64,000 nucleotides of DNA from Paenibacillus xylanexedens (GTDB lineage Bacteria; Bacillota; Bacilli; Paenibacillales; Paenibacillaceae). Below the pieces are notes generated by a model. The model did not search any database, was not told the DNA's origin, and saw only the letters and a program-made list of their open reading frames with translations. Below, piece after piece: positions 26,254-36,044 of the stretch. Every line of letters starts with the position of its first letter. Within the stretch, counting starts at the first letter, position 1. The translations under genes were made by a program, and so were the position numbers. Location of the stretch: the NCBI RefSeq assembly GCF_007680605.1, contig NZ_VEIO01000001.1, forward strand, positions 2,733,276 to 2,797,275, in the 5' to 3' direction.

Positions 26254-27363
26254 TTATCGTTTTGCAACAAGACGCTTGATTTCGTTTACAAGCACTTTTG
26301 CCGCATCTGGTTTACCTAATTTTCGAGAAGCCTCTGCCATCTGCTTACGCCCTGATTCGTCATTCATAATGCCTGCGATTGCTTCATACAGGCCCTTGCC
26401 TGTAAGCTCTCTCTCCAGCATCGTGAGTGAGGCTCCTCCTTTTTCAAGGGTACGCGCGTTGGCCTCCTGATGATTGTTGGTTACGTTTGGTGATGGAATC
26501 AGAATCGATGGAATGCCAAGAGATGTAATCTCCGCAAGGAACGAGGCTCCTGCGCGGTTCACAATCAAAGAGGTACAAGCGAGTACTTCAGGCATGTTAT
26601 GTACATATGGAAGTACATGCAGATGATTAGGCATCGTTCCCAAAGAACTACGGATCGCTTCACGGGTTTCATCAAAATAGGTCTCGCCTGTAACGTAAAC
26701 GACATGTACATCATCCAGCTTTTCCAGCATTGGTGCCATTTCAATCATCGCCTGATTAATCGCTTTAGCCCCACGGCTACCTCCAACGACAAGCACAACA
26801 CGGCTGTCCATCGGAACACCCAATGTAGCGAATCCACGATCCCGACTGGCTTGAGCTACCGTTGTCGCTCGAGGGTTACCTGTGTAGATTACTTTTTTAG
26901 CTCCAGAGAATGATTTTTCAGATCCTTCAAAACTGACAGCAACCGTATCTACATAACGCATAAGGAACTTGTTCGTCAGGCCTGGAATCGCATTTTGTTC
27001 ATGAATCACGCTTGGGATTCCCAGCTTGGCCGCCGCATATACAACAGGCCCGCAGACATAACCACCTGTACCGATAACAACGTCCGGCTTGAATTCTTTC
27101 AGCATTTTTTTGGATTTCCTTACCCCTTGAACGAATCGCATGATCGTTTTCACATTTTCAAAGGATAACTTACGCCGAAAGCCGGTAATGTCAATCGATT
27201 TAAAAGGAATATCTTCCTGAGGAACCAGCTTACTTTCAAGTCCTCGTGTACCGCCAATGTATAAAAACGTTGAGTCGGCATTTTCCGCCTCACATTGTCT
27301 TGCTATGGCTACGGCCGGATAGATATGCCCACCCGTACCGCCACCACTAAGAACGACTCGCAT
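26254..27363 (-). CDS. murG: MurG, lipid II-forming N-acetylglucosaminyltransferase
   Basis: A 369-residue GT-B enzyme that transfers GlcNAc to lipid I at the inner membrane face. 'SGGGTGGHIYPAVAIA' at the N-terminus is the first G-loop, 'GTGGYVCGPVVYAA' the second, and 'VVGGSRGAKAIN' plus 'NRAGASFLAEITSLGIPSILIP' the donor site. ATG 27363 lies nine bases after GAGGTG; a GTG at 27375 is less likely. It overlaps nothing but is packed against spoVE/ftsW (9 nt from the stop codon region). Confidence 0.96.
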   Translation of the reverse strand: MRVVLSGGGTGGHIYPAVAIARQCEAENADSTFLYIGGTRGLESKLVPQEDIPFKSIDITGFRRKLSFENVKTIMRFVQGVRKSKKMLKEFKPDVVIGTGGYVCGPVVYAAAKLGIPSVIHEQNAIPGLTNKFLMRYVDTVAVSFEGSEKSFSGAKKVIYTGNPRATTVAQASRDRGFATLGVPMDSRVVLVVGGSRGAKAINQAMIEMAPMLEKLDDVHVVYVTGETYFDETREAIRSSLGTMPNHLHVLPYVHNMPEVLACTSLIVNRAGASFLAEITSLGIPSILIPSPNVTNNHQEANARTLEKGGASLTMLERELTGKGLYEAIAGIMNDESGRKQMAEASRKLGKPDAAKVLVNEIKRLVAKR

Positions 27364-27371
27364 CGTATAAG

Positions 27372-28469
27372 TCACCTCGCATAACGGGATAAATTCAATA
27401 ATATGCCCAGTGCGGTGAGCATGAGTGTCAGTGATGAACCTCCATAACTGATCAGCGGCAATGTAATTCCTGTGACAGGCATGAGTCCAATGACTACACC
27501 GATATTAATAATGACCTGCACAGCAACCATACCGATAATCCCCACAGCTAGCAGGCTGCCAAAGGAGTCTGGAACCGTCATTGCTACACGCATTCCTCTC
27601 CACACCAGCACGAGAAACAATAATAATACAATCATTCCACCAATAAAACCGAGTTCTTCCGCCAAAATACTAAATATAAAGTCCGTCTGCGGCTCAGGCA
27701 CGTAACTGTACTTCTGCCTACTCATCCCTAGCCCGAGACCAGCCAGTCCACCTGGACCGATCGCATAGAGCGATTGAATGATCTGATAACCTGCACCTAG
27801 CGGATCAGACCACGGATCAAGAAAAGCTGTAATCCGTTGCAACCGATAAGGTGCCGCCGCAACAAGCGCCGCGAATCCTGCAACTCCACCAAGCGCAAGC
27901 AGTGCTAGATGTTTCATTCGTGCTCCGGTTGTGAAAATGATAAGCATGGATGCCCCCATCATCACCGTGCCTGTACCTAAATCGGGCTGCAACATAATTA
28001 TGGCAAAAGCAAGCCCCATCAGCCCAAGCGGAGGCAACAGCCCCGTTGTAAAAGTTTTAATTTTACCGGGATCTTTGCTCAGCCAATGAGCCAAAAACAA
28101 AATCATACCCAGTTTCATGAACTCGGAGGGCTGGATACCGAAAGAACCAATTCCCAGCCAGCTACGTGCACCGCCGCGAACGACACCGATTCCCGGAATT
28201 AATACAGCAATGAGCATAATAAAACAGATAATTAAAATCGGTTTGGCATACTTTCGCCATACCCTATAATCCACATTCGCTGTCACAAACATGGCTACTA
28301 GCCCAAGCACGGCGAATAAAATCTGCCTTTTCACAAAATAAAATGAATCGCCATAGTTTCGGAACGCAAGTACTGAGCCTGCGCTATACACCATAATGAT
28401 GCCGATGGCAAGCAGAGCCAAAATACAAATCAGGAGCCAAATATCCGGCGCCGGTCGCGTCTGTTTCAT
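27372..28469 (-). CDS. spoVE: SEDS-family peptidoglycan glycosyltransferase (SpoVE/FtsW)
   Basis: A 365-residue SEDS protein with about ten membrane helices. It begins 'PDIWLLICILALLAIGIIMVYSAGSVLAF', typical of SpoVE/FtsW, and has 'SWLGIGSFGIQPSEFMKLGMILFLA', 'LQPDLGTGTVMM', and 'GLMPVTGITLPLISYGGSSL'. SEDS proteins polymerise lipid II together with class B PBPs; PbpB and SpoVD encoded upstream are the expected partners. In B. subtilis the gene at this position (between murD and murG) is spoVE. Whether vegetative FtsW function is also provided by it cannot be read from sequence. Confidence 0.93.
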   Translation of the reverse strand: MKQTRPAPDIWLLICILALLAIGIIMVYSAGSVLAFRNYGDSFYFVKRQILFAVLGLVAMFVTANVDYRVWRKYAKPILIICFIMLIAVLIPGIGVVRGGARSWLGIGSFGIQPSEFMKLGMILFLAHWLSKDPGKIKTFTTGLLPPLGLMGLAFAIIMLQPDLGTGTVMMGASMLIIFTTGARMKHLALLALGGVAGFAALVAAAPYRLQRITAFLDPWSDPLGAGYQIIQSLYAIGPGGLAGLGLGMSRQKYSYVPEPQTDFIFSILAEELGFIGGMIVLLLFLVLVWRGMRVAMTVPDSFGSLLAVGIIGMVAVQVIINIGVVIGLMPVTGITLPLISYGGSSLTLMLTALGILLNLSRYAR

Positions 28470-28517
28470 CAGGAGGCCACCCCTTGCATGGAAGTAGGGG
28501 CTTTTCCACCCCCCTAC

Positions 28518-29942
28518 TTACAAGTTATGCGCCGCCTCTTTAAAAATGCGTCCCCGTTCTTCATAAGAGGCAAACATGTCCCAGCTTGCACACGCAGGGG
28601 ATAACAAAACAACATCCCCTGGTTCAGCCAGACTTGCTGCTTCCTGAACGGCAACCGTCAACGTACGGGCAGCGTCCTCCTCATTATCGACGACCTTAAT
28701 ATGCTTTAGTCCCGCCAGTTCTGCGACTTTAGCAATTTTAGCACGGTTTTCACCAAGAACCACCAGTGCTTTGACACGCTCCTCCAAAACCGGCAACAGT
28801 TCCATCATATCCGAACCACGGTCTAGTCCGCCTGCAATCAATACAACAGGTTCCTTAAAGGAATTCAGTGCCATGACCGTCGCTTTGGAATTGGTAGCTT
28901 TCGAATTGTTGTAATAAACTGAGCCATTATGCTTGAGCACATACTCCAGTCGATGTTCAACACCTCTGAAATCAGCTAGCGGAGTAGCCAGCTGAGACGT
29001 GTCAGCACCCGCTGCGATTGCAATAGCTACTGCAGCCAGCGCATTGCCCACATTAAAACGTCCAGGTATACCAATTTCCTCCACATCGATGATTACCGCT
29101 CGATGGCCTGCACCATCCGAATAGATCACCTGACGCTTTACATCATCCTCTTCTCCGTCGACATAAGGCGGATCTACATACACGCCTGTTTCCAGGTTTT
29201 CCGTCAACGAGAATGGAATTAACCTCGCCTTGATATAAGGAATGAGCTCACGACATACCGCATCATCCCAATTGAGAACAGCAACGTCATCTGGCTGCTG
29301 ATTGGCAAACAGCTTTGCCTTGGAAGCCACGTAATCTTCCATGCCCCCATGATAATCCAGATGGGTCTCTGCCACGTTCAGAAGCGCAGCGATACGCGGA
29401 CGAAACTCTACCGTGCCTTTGAGCTGGAAACTGCTTAGTTCGACCACCATCCAGTTATCAGGGGTAGCCTGCTCTGCAGCTTCACAGAGAGGGGTTCCAA
29501 TATTACCAGCAACAATGGGATTCAAGCCTGCTTGTTCCAGCATATTTCCTACCCAAGTTGTGGTCGTTGTTTTTCCGTTAGAACCGGTAATACCGATCAT
29601 AGGTGCCCCGCAAAGGTGATATGCTACCTCTACCTCGGTCACCACCTCAATCCCTAATTCAAGTGCTTGTTGCACAGGAGCAGCATGATACGGAATGCCG
29701 GGGTTTTTGACGACCAGCTTCACATCACTATGAATAAGGTCATCCGGATGGCCCCCGCATACAACAGAAATTCCCAAAGCCTCCAATTCGGAGGCTTCGG
29801 GACACTGTTCCCTGTCTTTTTTATCATTTACGATAACGTTAGCCCCTGCATGATGCAGCACCTTGGCAACTTGTACGCCGCTCTTCGCAAGTCCGAGCAC
29901 GACGACTTGTTGTCCGCGATATGTTTCTGGATGATTCATCAT
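28518..29942 (-). CDS. murD: UDP-N-acetylmuramoyl-L-alanine:D-glutamate ligase MurD
   Basis: A 474-residue Mur ligase. The N-terminal Rossmann-like domain has 'VVVLGLAKSGVQVAKVLHHAG'; the ATP-binding P-loop is 'GITGSNGKTTTTTW' and the central domain has 'NVAETHLDYHGGMEDY'. The C-terminal domain includes 'SKATNSKATVMAL'. It adds D-Glu to UDP-MurNAc-L-Ala. ATG at 29942 directly abuts the mraY stop codon (TAAATG). Confidence 0.96.
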   Translation of the reverse strand: MMNHPETYRGQQVVVLGLAKSGVQVAKVLHHAGANVIVNDKKDREQCPEASELEALGISVVCGGHPDDLIHSDVKLVVKNPGIPYHAAPVQQALELGIEVVTEVEVAYHLCGAPMIGITGSNGKTTTTTWVGNMLEQAGLNPIVAGNIGTPLCEAAEQATPDNWMVVELSSFQLKGTVEFRPRIAALLNVAETHLDYHGGMEDYVASKAKLFANQQPDDVAVLNWDDAVCRELIPYIKARLIPFSLTENLETGVYVDPPYVDGEEDDVKRQVIYSDGAGHRAVIIDVEEIGIPGRFNVGNALAAVAIAIAAGADTSQLATPLADFRGVEHRLEYVLKHNGSVYYNNSKATNSKATVMALNSFKEPVVLIAGGLDRGSDMMELLPVLEERVKALVVLGENRAKIAKVAELAGLKHIKVVDNEEDAARTLTVAVQEAASLAEPGDVVLLSPACASWDMFASYEERGRIFKEAAHNL

Positions 29943-30911
29943 TTACAACCCCTTGTTGAGATAAAGTCCAAGAGCGGCCAAAATAGCACCTACCGCCCAA
30001 AAGGTAATGACAACTCGCCATTCTGACCAGCCACTAAGCTCGAAATGATGGTGAATCGGGCTCATTTTAAATACACGTTTACCACGGGTTTTGAAGGATA
30101 CTACCTGGATCACAACGGAAAGGACCTCGATTACGAAAATACCGCCGATGACCAAAAACAGGAGTTCCGTCTTCGTAACGATAGCAATTGCACCAATGGC
30201 ACCGCCGATTCCAAGTGAACCCGTATCACCCATAAACACCTTGGCCGGATGCGCATTGTAAACCAGGAATCCGAGAACAGCCCCAATCATGGCGGCTGCA
30301 CACACTGCGGCCGGCATCGACGTTGCCTGCATGGCTACAATAGCAAACGCGCCAAAAGCGATCGCACTGACACCGGAGAGAAGACCATCCAGACCATCCG
30401 TAAAATTAACCGCGTTGGTAATAGCCAGCATCATAAACACAACAAACGGATAATAAAACCATCCCGTCCAGTCAAACGAAACCGAAGTTCCCGGGATAGA
30501 AATCGCGGTACTATGTCCGTTTTGAATAAGCAAATAACACATGACGGCACTGAAAAACAGCTGGCCCAGCATTTTTTGTCTGGCAGTCAGTCCAAGCGAA
30601 CGCTTGAAAACAATTTTGATATAGTCATCCAAGAAACCAATGAGACCAAATCCAAGCGTAGCGACAAGCAACACATAAAAGTCTGTGTTTTTGACCGCTG
30701 AGAATTTAAGAAACGCCAGCGTGAACGCAAGTAAAATAACGACTCCGCCCATCGTTGGTGTTCCGCTTTTTTTCAAATGGCTCTGAGGCCCGTCTTCCCT
30801 GACCTGCTGTCCGAACTTCATCCGCCGCAGGAGCGGAATAAGTAGCGGTGCGGCAATCACCGCCAAAATAAATGAAACGCCGATTGTTAACAGTAATACC
30901 TGAAAATCCAT
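29943..30911 (-). CDS. mraY: Phospho-N-acetylmuramoyl-pentapeptide transferase MraY
   Basis: A 322-residue enzyme with ten membrane helices that makes lipid I from UDP-MurNAc-pentapeptide and undecaprenyl phosphate. Catalytic Asp motifs 'GFLDDYIK' and 'NFTDGLDGLLSG' and the His motif 'MSPIHHHFELSGW' are intact, as is 'SGTPTMGGV'. ATG 30911; packed between murF and murD in the same transcript. Confidence 0.97.
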   Translation of the reverse strand: MDFQVLLLTIGVSFILAVIAAPLLIPLLRRMKFGQQVREDGPQSHLKKSGTPTMGGVVILLAFTLAFLKFSAVKNTDFYVLLVATLGFGLIGFLDDYIKIVFKRSLGLTARQKMLGQLFFSAVMCYLLIQNGHSTAISIPGTSVSFDWTGWFYYPFVVFMMLAITNAVNFTDGLDGLLSGVSAIAFGAFAIVAMQATSMPAAVCAAAMIGAVLGFLVYNAHPAKVFMGDTGSLGIGGAIGAIAIVTKTELLFLVIGGIFVIEVLSVVIQVVSFKTRGKRVFKMSPIHHHFELSGWSEWRVVITFWAVGAILAALGLYLNKGL

Positions 30912-30923
30912 GGGTTCACCCCT

Positions 30924-32339
30924 CTAGTCTACTCGATTCTGTAATGGTGCCGTCTGCAGTGCTTGAACTACATCCTCCAGTTTCATGCCTCGCGAGGCTT
31001 TAAACAAAACTGCATCCTTCGGATGAAGATTCTCCAGCAGATAACGGGTCAATTCTTCTTTATTATCAAAAGCATGCACAGCTTCAGCTGCCATATGCTT
31101 CTTTGCTCCCTCAGCAATATGCAAGGATAATGGACCGTATACCAGCACTTTATCCAATTTATCAGGAGTAATATACATCCCGATCTCATGATGAAGCTGC
31201 TGCTCCTCCGAACCTAACTCCAGCATATCTCCCAGTACAGCCACTTTCATCCGATATCCTTTTAACCCTTCTAACACATCTATAGCAGCCTTCATAGAAG
31301 TCGGGCTTGCATTATATGCATCATTGAGCAGAGTAAGTCCGCTGACCGCCTGGGTGACCTCAATACGCATCCCTGTCAATTTTAACTGTGACAAGCCTGT
31401 TGCCATATTTTCCTCAGTCACTCCAAAATGACGTGCTACGGCCAAGGCAGCCAGGCAGTTAATTACATTGTGCGTACCCAGCAAGGGAAGGTTATAAGCT
31501 TTGTCGCCAGACTGCTTGGTTGTAAACACCATCCCGTGCTGTGCATTCATCAGCCCCGTTGGATAATCGTCATTATCCGTTTGTAATCCAAACCTAAACC
31601 GTTGCATGCCTTCAGGTTGCTTTGTTGCAGACTCTTCAAGCACCTGCGCGATTAAAGGCTCGTCTCCGTTGTATATGAGTAATCCGCCAGATTTCATACC
31701 AGCAGCAATTTCAGCCTTAGCTCTGGCAATTTCAAGTCTTGAGCCAAGCTGAAGCAAATGGGATTCGCCAATGTTCGTGATGATTGCTACATCCGGCTGA
31801 GCAATGACAGATAGGTCATAGATTTCACCGCGTCCGCTCATGCCCATCTCCAAAATAATAATTTCCGTATCCGGAGTCATACTCAATACCGTTAGTGGCA
31901 GACCGATATGATTGTTGAAATTCCCCTGCGTTTTATGCACCTTGAATGTGGTAGAGAGAAGCGCGTTTACAATATCCTTGGTTGTTGTTTTCCCGTTACT
32001 GCCTGTAATGCCAACAACAGATGCCTTGTTCTCACGAAGATAAGCCGATGCAAGTGCCTGTAATGCAGTCAGGGTATCGTCCACCAAAATAACAGCTCCC
32101 TGCGGCGGAGCACCATGATTTTTTTGCCACAACGCCCCCGCAGCATCTTGCTCCAGACAAGCTTGCACAAACTCATGCCCATCAAAACGTTCACCTACCA
32201 AAGGGATAAACAAACTGCCTGCCACCGGTTTACGTGAATCGGTAAATACCCCTTCGGCGATAACTTCACTATAAACTGCGGCATCACTTAGTGTGCCACC
32301 ACACATGTCGGCGATTTGCGCCAATGTTCGTTTTATCAA
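30924..32339 (-). CDS. murF: UDP-MurNAc-tripeptide:D-Ala-D-Ala ligase MurF
   Basis: A 471-residue Mur ligase that adds D-Ala-D-Ala. P-loop 'GITGSNGKTTTKDIV', central 'NFNNHIGLPLTVL' and C-terminal 'NDAYNASPTSMKAAI' are typical of MurF. The start is TTG 32339, which overlaps the murE stop by 4 nt, with AAGGGG nine bases upstream. B. subtilis has no murF in its dcw cluster, so this arrangement is closer to that of many other bacteria. Confidence 0.95.
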   Translation of the reverse strand: MIKRTLAQIADMCGGTLSDAAVYSEVIAEGVFTDSRKPVAGSLFIPLVGERFDGHEFVQACLEQDAAGALWQKNHGAPPQGAVILVDDTLTALQALASAYLRENKASVVGITGSNGKTTTKDIVNALLSTTFKVHKTQGNFNNHIGLPLTVLSMTPDTEIIILEMGMSGRGEIYDLSVIAQPDVAIITNIGESHLLQLGSRLEIARAKAEIAAGMKSGGLLIYNGDEPLIAQVLEESATKQPEGMQRFRFGLQTDNDDYPTGLMNAQHGMVFTTKQSGDKAYNLPLLGTHNVINCLAALAVARHFGVTEENMATGLSQLKLTGMRIEVTQAVSGLTLLNDAYNASPTSMKAAIDVLEGLKGYRMKVAVLGDMLELGSEEQQLHHEIGMYITPDKLDKVLVYGPLSLHIAEGAKKHMAAEAVHAFDNKEELTRYLLENLHPKDAVLFKASRGMKLEDVVQALQTAPLQNRVD

Positions 32340-33823
32340 TTGGATTTGCCCCTTATCGCTTCTTTGGCTATGATCCGGTCATCGAAATCGGTCTTGGTTG
32401 TTCCGATAATTTGATAAGTCTCGTGACCCTTGCCCGCAATCAATACTACATCGGCCGGGCTTGCCATTTCAATAGCTTCATGAATGGCCTGACGCCGATC
32501 CACGATCATTGTGTAACGCTCAGACGGAACGGACTCTTCCAGCAAACCTTGCTCAATGTCTTTTAGAATCAGATCGGGATCTTCCGTCCGCGGGTTGTCA
32601 GAAGTCACTAATACAAAGTCACTGTACTTCGCAGCAATTTTACCCATTAACGGGCGTTTTGTGCGATCCCGGTCACCCCCGCACCCAAATACGCAGATGA
32701 CACGGCCTTCCGCAAACTCATTGACTGTACGCAGTACATTCTCAAGTCCATCCGGTGTATGGGCATAATCGACGATAACCGCGAATGCCTGACCTTCATT
32801 GACAGCTTCCACCCTGCCATCCACACCCGGTACGGTTTCCAGACTGCGCTTGATTTCTTCCAGTGGAATACCTTCCACGAGCGTTGCCGAGATGGCCGCC
32901 ATCGCATTGTACACGTTGAACTTGCCTACCATACGTAGTTCAATGTCTGTGCTACCCGCAAAGGTATCTACATGGAAGGTCGTTCCCTGAGCTGTGATTG
33001 AAATTGCAGAGGCACGGACATCCGCGTGTTCTCCCATGCCGTATGTAATAACCTCAGCAGCCGTTACAGAGATATAATAATCCGCAGCCGGATCATCCGC
33101 ATTGATCACCGCATACTTCCGCTCGGAAGCATCTTCGGCATAACCGTTACCCAGACGAGCGAAAAACAAGCCCTTAGCTGCGCGATACTCCTCCATGGAA
33201 TGATGGTAATCAAGATGATCCTGCGACAGGTTTGTAAATACTGCTGTACGGAAATCCGTGCCTTTCACCCGCCCTTGCTCCAACGCATGAGAAGAAACTT
33301 CCATCACGCAGCATTCCGTACCAGCCTGAACCATATCATGCAAACTACGCTGCAAATCCAGAGCTTCGGGTGTTGTTCCCGACATCGGGTAAGTGCGTCC
33401 ATCATACCGCATCTGAATGGTGCCGATCAGCCCGGTTTTCTGACCGTAATCGCTCATAATTTTTTCAATCAAATAAGTCGTTGTTGTTTTGCCGTTCGTT
33501 CCTGTTACTCCGATCATTTTCATCTTGTGGCTTGGCGAGTCAAAAAAGAAGTCAGATAGAACCGCCATCGCAAAGCGACTGTCTTTCACAATCAACTGCG
33601 GTACAGGCAAGTCAAGCTGCCGTTCCACAACGAGAGCAGACGCTCCGGCCTGCACTGCTTTATCTGCATAGTCATGTCCATCGACCGTATGTCCCGGAAG
33701 ACAGATAAACAGATCACCCGGTTTGACTTGCCGGGAATCTGTCTGAAGGTTGTGACATTCTGTATGGGGGTCGCCCACGAGACGGGCGGTAATCAATTTG
33801 GATTTAAACTGTTTTAAAAGCAC
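32336..33823 (-). CDS. murE: UDP-MurNAc-L-Ala-D-Glu:meso-diaminopimelate ligase MurE
   Basis: A 495-residue Mur ligase. P-loop 'GVTGTNGKTTTTYL', the 'NLSQDHLDYHHSMEEY' segment and the meso-DAP-specific 'SDNPRTEDP' (the DNPR motif) are visible; lysine-type enzymes lack DNPR. This identifies the murein as DAP-type and fits the dapL gene earlier in the window. GTG 33823 is the start, with GAGG eight bases upstream. Confidence 0.95.
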   Translation of the reverse strand: MLLKQFKSKLITARLVGDPHTECHNLQTDSRQVKPGDLFICLPGHTVDGHDYADKAVQAGASALVVERQLDLPVPQLIVKDSRFAMAVLSDFFFDSPSHKMKMIGVTGTNGKTTTTYLIEKIMSDYGQKTGLIGTIQMRYDGRTYPMSGTTPEALDLQRSLHDMVQAGTECCVMEVSSHALEQGRVKGTDFRTAVFTNLSQDHLDYHHSMEEYRAAKGLFFARLGNGYAEDASERKYAVINADDPAADYYISVTAAEVITYGMGEHADVRASAISITAQGTTFHVDTFAGSTDIELRMVGKFNVYNAMAAISATLVEGIPLEEIKRSLETVPGVDGRVEAVNEGQAFAVIVDYAHTPDGLENVLRTVNEFAEGRVICVFGCGGDRDRTKRPLMGKIAAKYSDFVLVTSDNPRTEDPDLILKDIEQGLLEESVPSERYTMIVDRRQAIHEAIEMASPADVVLIAGKGHETYQIIGTTKTDFDDRIIAKEAIRGKSN

Positions 33824-33996
33824 ATGAATAACCTCACTTTTCCAAATATACTTCTGTATCCACAGATTCCTATAGTATTAATATCGACCAGATCACCAAA
33901 TAATGAAACGCGATCCCCTGAATTTTGTTGCGGTCGGAGTATGAAACTCCGTTTGAGTCATTATAAGAGCGCTACTTGAAACTCCACTCGAGAGCT

Positions 33997-35952
33997 TTAT
34001 TCATGCTTCGTATGATCATGCCCTTCATCTTTCAGGACATTGCCCATATAGATACGAATCGTTGAACCTTGCTCTACTCTTGCTCCTGGTTTAGGTGCCT
34101 GATTAATTACGTACTTGCCACTTCCCGACTTCGCCAGCATAAAATTCATGTTGAGATCCTCGTACAAATCCTCCACCGTAGCCCCGGTAAGATCAGGAAC
34201 CGTCACAATTTTGGTCTCACCATATTTGTACTCTTTGGCGAGTTGGTCCTTACGCACAGGCACATTCATATAATGGAGCGAATCTTCCAAAATATTTTGT
34301 ACGATCGGGGCTGCAACGACACCGCCAAACTGAATCCCCTTTGGATTGTCTACAGCGGTGTATACCACGATCTGCGGATCGTCAGCCGGAGCAAATCCGA
34401 TAAACGAAACGATGTGTTCACTCGACGAGTAACGACCATTAATAACCTTCTGGGCCGTACCTGTCTTACCTCCAACCCGATAGCCATCGATAAATGCCGG
34501 ACGCCCTGTACCTTTGGCAACCACACTTTCGAGCGCCTCTCGTACTTGTTTGGACGTGTCCTCCGAGATGACTTGACGAACGAGTTCGGGCTTTACTTCT
34601 TCCAGCACCTCTCCGGTTTCCGGATGCACCCAGGCTTTCGTAACGTAAGGTTTATACAGCTTGCCACCGTTGATGGCAGCCGATACCGCTGCTACTTGCT
34701 GAATAGGAGTTACGGATACACCTTGCCCAAAGGCGGTCGTTGCAAGTTCAACAGGACCTACGTTTGCTAATTTGAAAAGAATACCACTTGCTTCTCCGCT
34801 GAGATCAATTCCGGTTTTGGTACCAAAACCGAAATTTTTAATGTAGGAGAACAACGATTCCTTACCAAGCTTCTGCCCCAAAGCAACAAATCCGGGGTTA
34901 CAGGAGTTCTCTACCACCTGAAGGAAAGTCTGGCTTCCATGTCCGCCTTTTTTCCAACAGCGCAAGCGTGCTCCGCCGACTTCTACAAATCCGGGATCAA
35001 AAAATTGATCCTGTTGCAGGTTTACCTTTTTTTCTTGCAACGCAGCAGCCAGTGTAATAATTTTGAACGTTGAACCTGGTTCATAGGTCATCCAGATGGG
35101 CAAGTTCCGGTTATAAATCTCTGAAGGATATTGCTGATAATCTGCCGGCTCGTAGCCAGGTCTGCTAGACATCCCTAGAATTTCGCCTGTTTTGGGATTC
35201 ATTGCAATAGCCAGAGCGGAATTAGCCTGAAACTTAACCATCGCCTGATCCAATTCCCGTTCCATAATCGATTGAATGGATTTATCAATGGTCAGCTTGA
35301 GGTTGAGCCCGTCCTTCGGTTCCACATACTTCTCAGATGAGCCCGGCATGAGCCTTCCGGCCGCATCGGACAAGTAGGATACACTGCCATTTAAACCATT
35401 CAGCTTGTCATCATATCTTTTTTCAACACCGGTCAGTCCCTGATTATCAATCCCTGTAAATCCGAGAATATGAGCAGCCAGATCATCATACGGATAGAAA
35501 CGTTTGTTATCCTCGGCAACAACGATACCCGGGAGCTTCAAATCACGAATGCGCTGAGCTTTCTCCATCGTAATTTTGCGGCCACCGGGTTGTAGTCGTA
35601 CAATCAATTCTCGTTTCTTGATGGTTGCCAGTACTTTCTCTTCTGTCATACCTAGTAGCGGTGCCAGCGCCCTGGCTGTGGTCTCCGCTTCTTTGACTTG
35701 AGCCGGGATCGCCATGATTGTTGGGGTTGTCACATTGTAAGCTAGAGAGGTCCCGTTTCGATCCAGAATCTCTCCCCTTTTAGCTGTGTACGGAATGTTA
35801 CGACGCCAGGATTCTTCCGCTTTAGCCGATAGTTCCGGCCCTTTCCCCAACTGAACATAAGCAAGCCTGATGACCAAGGCCGAAAATAACATAACCAGAA
35901 TTAACAAACTCCACAGCAACCTGCGGCGCAGATTCACACTTGTTCCCTTCAC
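33997..35952 (-). CDS. spoVD: Sporulation-specific penicillin-binding protein SpoVD
   Basis: A 651-residue class B PBP with one N-terminal membrane helix (~11-32), a dimerisation domain, a transpeptidase domain and one C-terminal PASTA domain. Active-site motifs are S294-T-F-K297, S350-C-N352 and K496-T-G-T499. Cys332 and Cys351 sit at the positions of the SpoVD disulfide that StoA reduces to activate it in the forespore intermembrane space, and C351 is the central residue of the SxN motif. This Cys pair separates it from the vegetative PbpB next to it. GTG start at 35952 with a GGGGGGATC site upstream. Confidence 0.95.
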   Translation of the reverse strand: MKGTSVNLRRRLLWSLLILVMLFSALVIRLAYVQLGKGPELSAKAEESWRRNIPYTAKRGEILDRNGTSLAYNVTTPTIMAIPAQVKEAETTARALAPLLGMTEEKVLATIKKRELIVRLQPGGRKITMEKAQRIRDLKLPGIVVAEDNKRFYPYDDLAAHILGFTGIDNQGLTGVEKRYDDKLNGLNGSVSYLSDAAGRLMPGSSEKYVEPKDGLNLKLTIDKSIQSIMERELDQAMVKFQANSALAIAMNPKTGEILGMSSRPGYEPADYQQYPSEIYNRNLPIWMTYEPGSTFKIITLAAALQEKKVNLQQDQFFDPGFVEVGGARLRCWKKGGHGSQTFLQVVENSCNPGFVALGQKLGKESLFSYIKNFGFGTKTGIDLSGEASGILFKLANVGPVELATTAFGQGVSVTPIQQVAAVSAAINGGKLYKPYVTKAWVHPETGEVLEEVKPELVRQVISEDTSKQVREALESVVAKGTGRPAFIDGYRVGGKTGTAQKVINGRYSSSEHIVSFIGFAPADDPQIVVYTAVDNPKGIQFGGVVAAPIVQNILEDSLHYMNVPVRKDQLAKEYKYGETKIVTVPDLTGATVEDLYEDLNMNFMLAKSGSGKYVINQAPKPGARVEQGSTIRIYMGNVLKDEGHDHTKHE

Positions 35953-35976
35953 GAAAAGATCCCCCCACTCGTCCCA

Positions 35977-36007
35977 AAATCATGAACTGTCTCATTCATG
36001 AATATTC
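35977..36007 (-). promoter_or_regulatory. Sigma-E-like promoter of spoVD
   Basis: On the minus strand GAATATT, 16-bp spacer, CATGATTT: it matches the sigma-E -35 (KmATATT) fully and the -10 (CATACAnT) at most positions, 25 nt before the spoVD start. spoVD of B. subtilis is sigma-E-dependent. The spacer is at the long end of the range. Confidence 0.45.
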
Positions 36008-36044
36008 AGGACAACCGGGGGTTAGAACAAGCTGTCTATGCAGT

